This document shows, piece by piece, positions 36,853-46,103 of a DNA stretch of 64,000 nucleotides. The stretch is from Granulicella sp. L46. GTDB lineage: Bacteria; Acidobacteriota; Terriglobia; Terriglobales; Acidobacteriaceae. A program made the position numbers and the translations under genes. Position 1 is the stretch's first letter. The number at the start of each line of letters is the position of its first letter. A model generated the notes under the pieces. The model searched no databases. It was not told the origin of the DNA and saw only the letters and a program-made list of their open reading frames with translations. The stretch lies in NCBI RefSeq assembly GCF_009765785.1, contig NZ_LMUT01000012.1:1181239-1245238 (forward strand). Reading direction: 5' to 3'.

Positions 36853-38394
36853 ATGAACGACGCGCTCTCTCGGCAGATTTCTTCGAGTTGGCTGCATGCG
36901 GCTATCTGTTTTGCAGCGCTATTGCCGACCCTACAACCGTGCCGTGGTGCTGCGCAGATAAGAAGCCGTTCAGTCGGCCACCTCGATCAGGACAAGTTGG
37001 TCGCGAAACAAGCACGAGCCTCTTTGATTGGAATCCAGTATGAGCAGTGGTTCGACGGACCAGATTCATGGAAGACTGCGGAGGCAGTCCCGCTGCTCGG
37101 AAAATACAAAACGGATGAGACGATAATTTCTAAGCACTTTGATGGGTTTCATCAATTGGGGATTGATTGGCTGCTCATCGACTGGAGCAATATGCTCTGG
37201 ATAAAGCCCGCATGGGAACAACATACAGGCACAACGAAGTCTCTGGAAGATAAAACATCTTTGCTCTTTCAGGTGGCGTTACGTCGTCGACAGCAGCGCA
37301 AGTACGCACCCAAGCTAGTTTTGATGCTCGGCTTGCAAAACGGACCTCCAATACCGAATGGGATCCAGCGGTTAAATGCAGAATTGACATGGCTGAAGGA
37401 ACACTACCTGGATCGTCCTGAATATCAAGGTCTTTGGCTGTATGACAACGGCAAGCCACTTATTACTATCCTCTACTGGCCACCTGATCCGTGCACGCAG
37501 CTGCCCAAAGACCTTGCTCACACAAAATTGGAATCGAGTGATTGGACCGTTCGTTGGATGGCGTCTCAACTGCAGGACAATCACGCGGAGCGATGTGGCA
37601 TGTGGTCCTGGATGGATGGCGTGATCCCACAGATTGTCACGCGCCATGGCGGCGCACCAGAGGACCTGGTCGTAACACCTTCCTCATTTGAACTTCCGGG
37701 AAGGGGATGGGCCTCACCAACTGCGATTGCCCGCGACCACGGCGTTCCGTACCTGCAAAGCTGGAGGGCGGCTTTTGAAAGCAGGCCCAAGTTTATCCAG
37801 ATCCACCAATGGAACGAGTTCGCGGGCCAGGAGAACGGTCACGGCTTACCGGAAAATTATTGGGGCGAAGGAGGTCCTACTTCTACTTCACTGCTCAAGC
37901 CTCGACCTTCCAATGTCTACGCCGATGAGTTCAATGTTCAACTGAGCGATGACATTGAACCCACAGAGCTGCACTCCTGCGGATATCGAGATTGCGGTGG
38001 ATGGGGGTACTACTACTTCAATTTGACCCGTGCCATCATTTCGCTCTACCGCGGAGAGACTTCGGACATCACAGTACTCGCACTCTCCGGGCCCACCAAG
38101 CCTCTGCCCGCCGGCACAAGCTTAATTCCGCTCCACTGGGCTTATCTTGGTGTCGCGCCAACGGGATACTCTTTGTCTGTCGATGGCAAGGGCGTCAGCC
38201 AGTCCATTCAAGGAACGTCATACGAGCTCAGCACCGCCCATATGCTTCCAGGAAAACATGAGATAAAGCTGACTGCGGACGGGGTACACACCTACTTCTC
38301 TTTAGACCCCGAACGTTCGGCAGCCCTTTCTCCTCGAAGACTTCCAGTTGAGTCGACAATTGTGGTCAACCTTGCGCGCACCCAACAGAAGTAG
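36853..38394 (+). CDS. Secreted GH71/99-like putative glycosidase
   Basis: From ATG 36853 (GGAGG upstream) the 513-residue protein has a signal peptide (LHAAICFAALLPTLQPCRGA). The barrel-like domain starts ARASLIGIQYEQWFDGPDSW, followed by HFDGFHQLGIDWLLIDWSNM and KYAPKLVLMLGLQNG, a pattern like GH71/GH99 (endo-acting alpha-glucanases/mannosidases). It has Trp320-Asn321-Glu322 in IQIHQWNEFAGQ and Asp-Ile-Glu-Pro at 367-370 in NVQLSDDIEPTEL. Both motifs recur in the middle module of the protein at 46104-49997. A C-terminal beta-sandwich (residues about 405-510) follows. The reaction is not established. It is divergent from GH30 and upstream of the two-repeat protein. Confidence 0.7.
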   Translation: MNDALSRQISSSWLHAAICFAALLPTLQPCRGAAQIRSRSVGHLDQDKLVAKQARASLIGIQYEQWFDGPDSWKTAEAVPLLGKYKTDETIISKHFDGFHQLGIDWLLIDWSNMLWIKPAWEQHTGTTKSLEDKTSLLFQVALRRRQQRKYAPKLVLMLGLQNGPPIPNGIQRLNAELTWLKEHYLDRPEYQGLWLYDNGKPLITILYWPPDPCTQLPKDLAHTKLESSDWTVRWMASQLQDNHAERCGMWSWMDGVIPQIVTRHGGAPEDLVVTPSSFELPGRGWASPTAIARDHGVPYLQSWRAAFESRPKFIQIHQWNEFAGQENGHGLPENYWGEGGPTSTSLLKPRPSNVYADEFNVQLSDDIEPTELHSCGYRDCGGWGYYYFNLTRAIISLYRGETSDITVLALSGPTKPLPAGTSLIPLHWAYLGVAPTGYSLSVDGKGVSQSIQGTSYELSTAHMLPGKHEIKLTADGVHTYFSLDPERSAALSPRRLPVESTIVVNLARTQQK

Positions 38395-38477
38395 GGCTCG
38401 TGAAGCTGCCAGCTCGCAAGACGCTAACAGACTATCGCTGCGCGGCGACCATATTATGCACATTCAGGAGCGCTCCA

Positions 38478-40448
38478 ATGAAAATGTTAGCAGCATGTGC
38501 GTCAGCTATTCTCACGCTACCAATTGCCGCGCAATCGATCCCGAACGTAACGTGCCTTGTTGAAGACTTCCCTGTGAAAGCGGTCGTCGCATGGCAATTT
38601 CCGCAGACACTCGGCCAGGTTCAGGTAGTTGTGCTGCGCGATCCCTCCGGCGAGCAGGAGGCCCGCTTCGATCTCACTCATGGGGCTAGTCTAATTTCCT
38701 TGCGTTACCTCGGTCATGAAATGCTCTTTGGCCAAACGGCTGGAGCGAGTGTGTCGCTCTTCTCGTCTAGGCGAAACTCAGACCCTGAGCTAAGGCACAC
38801 GAGCAAGTACTGGGCAGCATACAGCCCTGATCAAGGCGGGTCCAGCATGGGTATACCTGCAGTTACAACAGGGGTATCTTGTGACGGTCCACATTCTATG
38901 CGTGCCTTTGCGGTATTGCAGGACCGGGGTTCTGACAACTCTTTCCAAGGGAGGCCATTGTTAGGAGTTCAGAATGGAGAGATCAGTTCTAACTTTCCGG
39001 CCGGCTACTCGACGCCGTACTCGATCGAAACAAGGGCTAGTTGGATACCAAATCCTGGACAAGGACCGAAGTTCTATCTCAAGCTCGCGCAGGACGTCGT
39101 GAATGCCTCTGACGTAGCATCGGGCCCGCTGGAGTGGTATCTGAACGTAGCGGCACCGTGGAATTTTGAACACGCAACCAGCTTTCCCGAAGACTGCACA
39201 GAACAGGCGCCATGTTCCGGCGCTGCCACCAATGCGATGGCGATCGGTCGTTACACGGACGTGGAACATACGAATGGTGTCGGACTCGTTGTTCCTACAG
39301 CAGGCTGGCACACGAGTCGGGCTTATCTGCGCCCGAATGCGGAGTACGTAGTTCTTCTGTATAACGCGGTTTGGGCCGCTCCACGAAGGACCTTTGCTGC
39401 CGTGCTTGAACACTCATTAGATCGGGTTAGCGCACACCGGTTCTCCTGGTATGTATGCGTTGGACCATGGCAGCAGACGAAGAAGTTCGCACAACAGCAA
39501 ACCCCGGCAGACAAGACCATCGCCCCGGTCGAGGCAGAACTTCCTGCATTTCCAGTACAGAAGAGGCCCATAACAATCTCCTGTCAAACGACCGACTTCA
39601 AGCCACAGCCTAACCAGACCGATCATGCCGTGATCTTGCGTGATCCCGCCGACGAACAGACGGCGCTCTTCGATACCACACAGGGGGGTGCGCTCGTCTC
39701 TCTCCGGTACCGTGGCATAGAGCATATATGGGGGTACAACGGAGGTGGCCTGCTGCAGATGGCTTTCCACAACCGCATGGAGAACGGTGCTTGGGATGGC
39801 GATTACAACCCTACACAGGCAGGCGATGGAAGTGCCAACTCGACGGTGACAGGAATTGCATGCAAGGGTGACGCATCAGTAGATATATTCACTACCCTGC
39901 TCGATTTCAATCACAACAATGGCTTTTATTCAAAGGCGCTGATAGCTGTCTGGGGCGGCCGCGTGAACGATATGGTTCCGCTCAGTTATTCATCTCCTTA
40001 CATGCTGGAGACGCGCGCCGAATGGGTAGCAAATCCCACGGGCGCACCCAAATATTATTTGAAACTGAATCAGCGCCTGGTACATATTGCTGACGAGAAA
40101 ATCGGCTCCTTTACCTTTGATTTTGCTGCGTACACTCCGTGGCAGTTTACCGTACGAGCTGTAAGCCCCTCCAATTGCCCATGTTCGCAAACACAGACCT
40201 CGTATATGGCAGGCGGGTGGTATCTCGATGACCTGCGCAAAGAGGGCCTTGCAGTTGCGATGCCCACAAGCAACTTTCCCGAGGCAAACGTAAGTGGAGG
40301 ATTCAATAGTGACTTTATGTGGAGAAATCGAAGCTTTCATCTGAGTTCTCAAGCGGCGCTGGACGGAGTTACCGCAAACAGTTTCACGTGGTACGTGATG
40401 GTCGGGGGCTGGAAATCTGTAGAACGCTTTTCCGCTCGATTGAAGTAA
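38478..40448 (+). CDS. Secreted protein of unknown family with two homologous halves
   Basis: From ATG 38478 (AGGAG upstream) the 656-residue protein has a signal peptide (MKMLAACASAILTLPIAAQS). It has two repeats, about residues 45-335 and 383-652. Matching segments are VVLRDPSGEQEARFDLTHGA / VILRDPADEQTALFDTTQGG; SLISLRYLGHEMLFG / ALVSLRYRGIEHIWG; STPYSIETRASWIPNP / SSPYMLETRAEWVANP; and FSWYVCVGPW / FTWYVMVGGW. The all-beta pattern with few helices suggests a large sandwich, possibly mutarotase-like, but no family is recognised. It lies 83 bp after the GH71/99-like gene on the same strand, so it is probably co-transcribed and involved in the same glycan. An in-frame GTG at 38400 has no ribosome-binding site. 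Confidence 0.75.
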   Translation: MKMLAACASAILTLPIAAQSIPNVTCLVEDFPVKAVVAWQFPQTLGQVQVVVLRDPSGEQEARFDLTHGASLISLRYLGHEMLFGQTAGASVSLFSSRRNSDPELRHTSKYWAAYSPDQGGSSMGIPAVTTGVSCDGPHSMRAFAVLQDRGSDNSFQGRPLLGVQNGEISSNFPAGYSTPYSIETRASWIPNPGQGPKFYLKLAQDVVNASDVASGPLEWYLNVAAPWNFEHATSFPEDCTEQAPCSGAATNAMAIGRYTDVEHTNGVGLVVPTAGWHTSRAYLRPNAEYVVLLYNAVWAAPRRTFAAVLEHSLDRVSAHRFSWYVCVGPWQQTKKFAQQQTPADKTIAPVEAELPAFPVQKRPITISCQTTDFKPQPNQTDHAVILRDPADEQTALFDTTQGGALVSLRYRGIEHIWGYNGGGLLQMAFHNRMENGAWDGDYNPTQAGDGSANSTVTGIACKGDASVDIFTTLLDFNHNNGFYSKALIAVWGGRVNDMVPLSYSSPYMLETRAEWVANPTGAPKYYLKLNQRLVHIADEKIGSFTFDFAAYTPWQFTVRAVSPSNCPCSQTQTSYMAGGWYLDDLRKEGLAVAMPTSNFPEANVSGGFNSDFMWRNRSFHLSSQAALDGVTANSFTWYVMVGGWKSVERFSARLK

Positions 40449-40687
40449 GCTATTTCCGAACCAGAATGCTCGGCTCACTTCCTAAAGCTAGCCCGTCAGT
40501 CTCCCGAAGCCGCTCAGTTGCTTAGGCCGCCAACGGACCAGCTAAATGACTTCGACTTTCACTAGTCTTGTATTCAGCAAGTTCGGGTGGAGATGGATCT
40601 GCTGCCACTTCTCTGTCGGCAGAATGAGGCTTCGTCAGCTCAGAATGACTACAAAACAATTGTTTATGGTGTTGTTAGAAAAGACCT

Positions 40688-41005
40688 TCAATCTAGATGG
40701 AAAATCTCTTGGAGGGGGCGCATGACGTCGTCGGCATTCTCACCAGAAGATTCGAAGAAAGGAACCATCTCGGCTTGCCACCGCTCATTGACCTCGAGGG
40801 CCTTCATTTTTTGGAGTGCTTTATCGAAATCGACTGTTTCTAAATAGCCGACGACAAGGCCACCTGGCGCAAGAAAGAGTGAATAATTCCCCCAGCCGGT
40901 GTCACGCAGCGCATTCTGCATCTCCGGCCAAACATCGCGATGTCGCTCGACATACTCTTCGACGCGTTCTGGACGGAGCTTAAGGATGAAGCAAATTCTT
41001 TCCAA
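40688..41005 (-). CDS. rhaM: L-rhamnose mutarotase
   Basis: The 105-residue ferredoxin-like protein matches RhaM: MERICFILKLRPERVEEYVE, His22 in RHRDVWPEMQNALRD (the catalytic His position of E. coli RhaM), GNYSLFLAPGGLVVGYLETV, and the C-terminal RPLQEIFHLD. It interconverts alpha- and beta-L-rhamnopyranose so that rhamnose isomerase or dehydrogenase can act, in the cytoplasm. It starts with TTG after AGGAGG. The upstream GH78 stop codon TAG lies within that ribosome-binding site, so the two are translationally coupled. It is direct evidence that the locus handles L-rhamnose. Confidence 0.93.
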   Translation of the reverse strand: MERICFILKLRPERVEEYVERHRDVWPEMQNALRDTGWGNYSLFLAPGGLVVGYLETVDFDKALQKMKALEVNERWQAEMVPFFESSGENADDVMRPLQEIFHLD

Positions 41006-41013
41006 CGTTCCTC

Positions 41014-44000
41014 CTAGTGCGGGCGCCCCGTGCTGACTTCCGAGGAACCGGCCGGAATCGTAAAGCGGTAGGTTCCCGGCCCAGCTTCAAATACCTGCGT
41101 GTCCTTGTCCGCCGAGGTCAAGGCAAGTTCCGTTGCGCGGTCGATAGTGCTTCCATTGAGCAAAAGGCGAATACCCGACGGCACTGGAATGGTAATGGTT
41201 GCGGTTGTGTTGGCCGGAATTGTAGCCGTCCACTCGATTTCGCCATTTGCAAAGCTCCACTTCGACACGATAGTTCCATACATCGATTCGTAGGTGGCTC
41301 TGGCGTGACCAAGGGTTGCATCGAACTGCGGGTGGAGATAGAAGTGATGGAAGGCTTTGTCTTCTGGGCCCAGATCGATGCCGGCCACGTAACGGTAAAG
41401 CCATTCTGCGACTGATCCGTAGGCGTAGTGATTGAAGGAGTTCATGCCCGGATCGTCGAGCATCTGGTTGCCGTTCCAGCGCTCCCACATGGTCGTGGCA
41501 CCGTGATCGACCATATAGCCCCAAGAGGGAAAGGTGTTAGTTAGCAAGAGCTTATAGGCGATATCGCTGTGGCCTGTGTTGCTGAGTACATTCATGATGT
41601 AGGGCGTCCCGAGGAAGCCGGTGGTGAGATGCCCGTGCGTATGAATATCAGCAACGAGTTTCGCGGCGGCCGCCTGTTGCAGGTCTTTTGGAACAAGATC
41701 CATGTAGAGTGCAAGGACAAAGCTGGTCTGGCTATCGCTTCCAACGGAACCGTCGGCATGGACGAATTGCTGTTGGAATGCGGCCTTTATGGACTCGAAG
41801 AGTTTGTCATAACGGGCAGCATCGTTGGGACGATTGAGCACTCTCGCCATGCGCGCCATAAGTTGAACATCAAAAGCCCAGTAGGCCGTGCCAATAAGAT
41901 CCTGAGGTGTTTTGCTCCCAATCGCGAGCCAGTCACCGTACGCGACACGATGATTAATGAAATCCGGGTTCTGTTTGAGGAGAGCATTGAGATATCGATC
42001 CATAGAATCCCAGGACTGCTCAATGATGCGTGTATCTCCGAACTGGTGCGAGGCGACATACGGGATGATGACACCGGCATCGGCCCAGCCAGGCGAACCG
42101 TCACCGACTACGACGCCTACGCGCGGTGTGATGTCGGAATAGTTTCCGGAGGGCGATTGGGCGATGCGCATATCATAGGCAAACTTCTCGGAGAATGCGG
42201 CAAGGTTCATATCGTAAGAGGCCGTTCTCCAGAAGACCTGGGCATCCCCCATCCAGCCCAGCCGCTCGTCGCGTTGCGGACAGTCGGTTGGGATGCTCAT
42301 GAAGTTACCCCGCTGTCCCCATAGAATGTTGTTCCAAAGCTTGTTGACCATAGAGCTGCCGGAATCGAACTCGATGGTGAACGGAGCGTCGGTGTGGAAC
42401 ACCAAGCCTGAGACCGTGTTCTGCGAGGGCTTGCCGGGATAGCCGGTCACTTCAACATAGCGATAGCCATGGTAGGTGAAGTGCGGGACGAAGATCTCTT
42501 CTCCTCCGCCGCGCAGGGTGTAGGTATCTTCCTCCGCAGCAGTCCGCATGTTCTCCCGATAAAGAAGACCATCCGGTTGCAAGACCTCACCGAACCGCAT
42601 GCGAACGCGAGTCCCTTTCGCGCCATGAACGCGAAGACGTTCTGTGCCAACCATATTCTGGCCCATATCAAAGATGTAGACGCCGGGAGACGGATTGGTG
42701 ATGGCCTTCGCGTAAAGCTGCTCTTCGATCTCAATAGGCTGGAAGTTCTGCGCAGCAATGCGAGCGCGCGGAGCATCGCTGACTATCGCCTCGCGCCAGG
42801 TACTGACAGGATGGAATCCGGGCTTGTCCCAGCCGAGCTGCTCGTCCCGAGCGTCGAAATTTTCACCGTTATAGATTTCGGACGATAGGATTGCGGATGG
42901 AGCCGTCCGCCAGCTCGAATCGCTGACGAGCGTCTGGTGCGTCCCGTCCATGAAGCTAATTTCGATTTGCGCCAGGAAGCGGAGAGGTGGAGACCCGAAG
43001 TTGTACCGCTGCTGAAAGGAGACAAGTCCGCTGCCATACCAGCCGTCTGCCAGGAGAGCGCCGATTACGTTTTCCCCAAAGTGAAGCATAGAAGTTACAT
43101 CATAAGTTTGGTAATAGACTACTGACTTGTAGTCTGTCCAACCCGGTGCGAGTATGTGTTTACCAACGCGGTTTCCATTGATCCGCATTTGATAGGAGCC
43201 CAGGGAAGTGACATACAAACGTGCTGATTTCACGACTTTATCTATCCGGACACTGCGGCGAAAAAGGTTTGCTGGTTCCGGACCCCAAGGCGTTCCGAAG
43301 GGATCATCGCCGACCTTCCCTACTACTGTGGCGGATTTCCAGTTCGAGTCGCTGTAATCAATTGCCTGCCAGTTCCCTTCTGCCGACTCTTCGGATTTCC
43401 ACGATGAATCGCTGACATACCGCACAACTTGGCCGTCCGGCATCCTCAGGCGCAACAGAGCGATCAGCCCTGCGGGGCTCGGGCTGAATAGATCCGCTTC
43501 TGCGGTGACAACGTTCTTTCCTTCGCGCAGATCGGACGTGACGTTCACCTTTTGAAACGTTCCCCATGGATAGTCCGGACCCCACGATGGAGGGGGGGGC
43601 GCCTCGATAACCTGCCTGGCATTAATGGCTGCAGAGACATTATCCTTGGCGGTGATCAGAAGTGTGGCCTCAACGGGACGCTGAGGCAGATCGAATTCCA
43701 GGCGGAACCGATGTTTCGAGGGCTTCGAATTCGTTTCTATACCGGGGTCCGCGGTCCATATCCATTTGGGAGCGGACTCTCGGTCATCTCGGGCCTCCGC
43801 TGTGTCGCTCGAGATCCACTGAGCCTTCCAATTTGAGGGTTGAAGTAGCCCAGTCTCCCACCAACTGGGTTGGCTTGGCGCAACTCGTTTGCCGTTCTCG
43901 TCCCATACTCTCACCTGCCAAAAATAGCGAGTGCGGGGCAATAGCGGAACACCCGCATAGGGCAGATCAACAGAGATACTCGAGGTGACACGACCGCTGT

Positions 44001-44313
44001 CCCACATATCAGGATGATTTTGCCGCAGCAATTCGGGAGTGCTGGCGACCATAATCTGATAGGCGGTTTGTTTTGCACCCGGCCGTGCCGACTCCATCTG
44101 CCAAGATAGCCGGGGATGGAGATCATCTAATCCTAACGGCTCAGGCAAATAATCACAGAGCAGATGAGTTGTGTGTATGTCGAATGTGTTGGGTGCGGCC
44201 GCCCTGACGAAACCGGGTGTCACCCCGCTCAGAATAAAGACGAAGGCGATAGTAGGGTGTCGGGCGAACCGACTATGGTCCCGGACGTACTTCGTCATGT
44301 TGTAAGGAACCAT
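41014..44313 (-). CDS. Exported GH78 alpha-L-rhamnosidase (second copy)
   Basis: A 1099-residue protein with a signal peptide (PTIAFVFILSGVTPGFVRAA). Domains run in GH78 order: fibronectin-like (HPRLSWQMESARPGAKQTAY), two sandwich/carbohydrate-binding folds (KSARLYVTSLGSYQMRINGN; NVIGALLADGWYGSGL), and an (alpha/alpha)6 barrel with catalytic-loop motif SIPTDCPQRDERLGWMGDAQ. SWGYMVDHGATTMWERWNGN and a C-terminal sandwich follow. It shares the architecture but only partial sequence with the GH78 at 28798, so the two probably cleave different rhamnosyl links. It lies directly upstream of rhaM, whose Shine-Dalgarno site contains its stop codon. ATG 44313 or 44298 may be the start. Confidence 0.93.
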   Translation of the reverse strand: MVPYNMTKYVRDHSRFARHPTIAFVFILSGVTPGFVRAAAPNTFDIHTTHLLCDYLPEPLGLDDLHPRLSWQMESARPGAKQTAYQIMVASTPELLRQNHPDMWDSGRVTSSISVDLPYAGVPLLPRTRYFWQVRVWDENGKRVAPSQPSWWETGLLQPSNWKAQWISSDTAEARDDRESAPKWIWTADPGIETNSKPSKHRFRLEFDLPQRPVEATLLITAKDNVSAAINARQVIEAPPPPSWGPDYPWGTFQKVNVTSDLREGKNVVTAEADLFSPSPAGLIALLRLRMPDGQVVRYVSDSSWKSEESAEGNWQAIDYSDSNWKSATVVGKVGDDPFGTPWGPEPANLFRRSVRIDKVVKSARLYVTSLGSYQMRINGNRVGKHILAPGWTDYKSVVYYQTYDVTSMLHFGENVIGALLADGWYGSGLVSFQQRYNFGSPPLRFLAQIEISFMDGTHQTLVSDSSWRTAPSAILSSEIYNGENFDARDEQLGWDKPGFHPVSTWREAIVSDAPRARIAAQNFQPIEIEEQLYAKAITNPSPGVYIFDMGQNMVGTERLRVHGAKGTRVRMRFGEVLQPDGLLYRENMRTAAEEDTYTLRGGGEEIFVPHFTYHGYRYVEVTGYPGKPSQNTVSGLVFHTDAPFTIEFDSGSSMVNKLWNNILWGQRGNFMSIPTDCPQRDERLGWMGDAQVFWRTASYDMNLAAFSEKFAYDMRIAQSPSGNYSDITPRVGVVVGDGSPGWADAGVIIPYVASHQFGDTRIIEQSWDSMDRYLNALLKQNPDFINHRVAYGDWLAIGSKTPQDLIGTAYWAFDVQLMARMARVLNRPNDAARYDKLFESIKAAFQQQFVHADGSVGSDSQTSFVLALYMDLVPKDLQQAAAAKLVADIHTHGHLTTGFLGTPYIMNVLSNTGHSDIAYKLLLTNTFPSWGYMVDHGATTMWERWNGNQMLDDPGMNSFNHYAYGSVAEWLYRYVAGIDLGPEDKAFHHFYLHPQFDATLGHARATYESMYGTIVSKWSFANGEIEWTATIPANTTATITIPVPSGIRLLLNGSTIDRATELALTSADKDTQVFEAGPGTYRFTIPAGSSEVSTGRPH

Positions 44314-44363
44314 GTTATTGACTCGTCCCGATCAGCACCGCTCGCACGTGGTGACGTATCGAT

Positions 44364-44385
44364 TGAAACATCTTTCATATTGAAA
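44364..44385. promoter_or_regulatory. Alternating TGAAA/TTTCA operator-like element
   Basis: TGAAA (44364-44368), TTTCA (44373-44377) and TGAAA (44381-44385) form two overlapping inverted repeats with 4- and 3-bp centres. The element lies between the putative -10 of the second GH78 gene and its start, where a repressor would block transcription. The binding protein is unknown. Confidence 0.35.
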
Positions 44386-44388
44386 TAG

Positions 44389-44417
44389 AGCCTAAAAGAA
44401 GGTTTTGGGGCTGTCAA
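44389..44417 (-). promoter_or_regulatory. Putative promoter of the GH78-rhaM operon
   Basis: On the minus strand TTGACA (44417-44412), 17-bp spacer, TAGGCT (44394-44389). The -35 is consensus and the -10 is weak, which fits an activator- or repressor-controlled gene. Confidence 0.4.
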
Positions 44418-44472
44418 TGTGTCCTGAGCCAGATCGGGTACGTCTGTCTTATGGCTGGCGCGTCTACCATCA

Positions 44473-46029
44473 TCATGGCTGCCGCTTCTCTACCAGTCCG
44501 ACATCCAAATAGCGATGAGCGGAGAATTCCTCTCTATAAAAGCGGGCTTTCTCCTCTGGATTGGCGTATACCGGTGTCGGCAAAGGAGTCGGCGACGCTT
44601 CGTGAACAGCGAGAGTGTTCGGTCCTGAATCGAGTAGTGAAGTGTCGATTGATTGAACGATATAATCGGCAGCTCGACCTGTAAGCTTTGCAGCGAGCTT
44701 GCCATTCACGAAAACCTCGATATCGCCGCTATACCTTAGGTAGAGTGCTGCGCTATGAGGCAGAGGTGTTTTCAAATAAAACTTACGGCGGAGCCATATG
44801 TCACCGGAGGTCCAGTCCGTGTTCACGTGGGAGACCGGGCCTGCGTTCATGATTGCCCGTTCTCCAAAACCTGCCGGCCCCACCTGCCAAGTTTGGTCAT
44901 CGAATCGTCTAGCGCTCCAATCATGCGCAGGACTCTGGAAGGTATAGTGCCAGTCAGCCAATGCTGTCGTTCTCTGGGCTGATATTTTTCCGGACCGGGT
45001 AATATCTACTGGGATTATCCCAGGGCGCCCTATCCATGGTGCGTAATAGTCTCCGGAACCGAAATAGCTCGACCACCACTGGCCGGTCTGATCCTTGAAG
45101 TAGTTGTTGTGACCGGCATGCGGTAAAGCGCGATACCGCCCTGTATACGGCCCATAAATCGACTTGGAAGACGTGACCGCGTAGGAATCGTAAGTAGTCA
45201 CAGCCTGCTCGCCGGCTAACGAGACGGAAATACCTGAATTGGTGAGAATGTATTTGTCGCCGACCTTTAACAAGAAGACGCCTTCGCCCCATTCCTTTTT
45301 CGGCTGCACGTCTACTTCGCGAGGAATCTCAGCAAAGCCGCTCATGTCATCCTTCATCCTGGCGATGTTGTATCCCGCGTAGAGGTAATAGACAACGCCG
45401 TCATCGTCTTGAAAGAGCGTGGCGTCAAGACCCAAGCCTAGAGGTGCATCCGTCTTGACGTCCCGGTAAGGACCTTCTGGATTTCCGGAGATGCTCTTGA
45501 GCAGGCCCAGGCCCTTAGGTAGCAGGTCATTCAAGTGGCCTTCCGGCGTTGCACAGTACGGAATCCACCACGTACCCTTCAGATAGTGAATCTCAGGTGC
45601 CCACACAGTTACGCCTGGATTGGCCCCGCTATACCAGTGCGCCCAGGTTGCGTCCTTATCCAAAGACCACACAAGACCGAGCGCGCTCCAATGGACAAGG
45701 TCCGCCGAGCGCCACATTCGGATGCCGTCCGTGATGCGCCACATAGCCGCATCCTGTCTCTGCAAGTCGGGAAAGAGATGCGTGTAACCAAGTGCTGGGT
45801 TGGTGGTAGCCACCATATAGAACATCCCGTCAGGGCCCTGCGTTATGTTCGGATCACGTACGACATCGTCAAATAACTTCCGCACGGGAATGCCACTCGG
45901 CGCATTAGCGTCGCGAGCTGCCGAAAGCACAATATCGTATGGAGCGGGCGGCTGAGAGACTGGCTTGAGAGCCTGCGGTGCCGCGCCGACAAACAGGCTC
46001 AATGCGGTCATTGCGAAAAATCGGATCAT
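44473..46029 (-). CDS. Exported GH43-type glycosidase with C-terminal jelly-roll module
   Basis: A 518-residue protein with signal peptide (MIRFFAMTALSLFVGAAPQA). Five-bladed propeller markers of GH43 are FDDVVRDPNITQGPDGMFYM (base Asp), VTVWAPEIHYLKGTWWIPYC, LGLGLDATLFQDDDGVVYYL (pKa-modulating Asp) and KKEWGEGVFLLKVGDKYIL (acid Glu). Residues about 385-500 form a galactose-binding-like jelly roll: DWSARRFDDQTWQVGPAGFG, SGDIWLRRKFYLKT, SGDIEVFVNGKLAAKLTGRA. The same kind of module ends the GH2 protein at 58983-61295. GH43 enzymes usually release arabinofuranose, xylose or galactose. A strong GGGAGGGGG site precedes ATG. Confidence 0.88.
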   Translation of the reverse strand: MIRFFAMTALSLFVGAAPQALKPVSQPPAPYDIVLSAARDANAPSGIPVRKLFDDVVRDPNITQGPDGMFYMVATTNPALGYTHLFPDLQRQDAAMWRITDGIRMWRSADLVHWSALGLVWSLDKDATWAHWYSGANPGVTVWAPEIHYLKGTWWIPYCATPEGHLNDLLPKGLGLLKSISGNPEGPYRDVKTDAPLGLGLDATLFQDDDGVVYYLYAGYNIARMKDDMSGFAEIPREVDVQPKKEWGEGVFLLKVGDKYILTNSGISVSLAGEQAVTTYDSYAVTSSKSIYGPYTGRYRALPHAGHNNYFKDQTGQWWSSYFGSGDYYAPWIGRPGIIPVDITRSGKISAQRTTALADWHYTFQSPAHDWSARRFDDQTWQVGPAGFGERAIMNAGPVSHVNTDWTSGDIWLRRKFYLKTPLPHSAALYLRYSGDIEVFVNGKLAAKLTGRAADYIVQSIDTSLLDSGPNTLAVHEASPTPLPTPVYANPEEKARFYREEFSAHRYLDVGLVEKRQP

Positions 46030-46103
46030 ACTGTCCCCCTCCCAAGGCAGGTCGCATCATAAGCGACAGTGATTTAGCTGCTCCCGTTGAAGCTCGGCGT
46101 CTG

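Noticed and set aside
41569-42324. A 251-codon frame antisense to the second GH78 gene
   Set aside because: It is a codon-bias shadow of the GH78 barrel; nothing recognisable in the translation.
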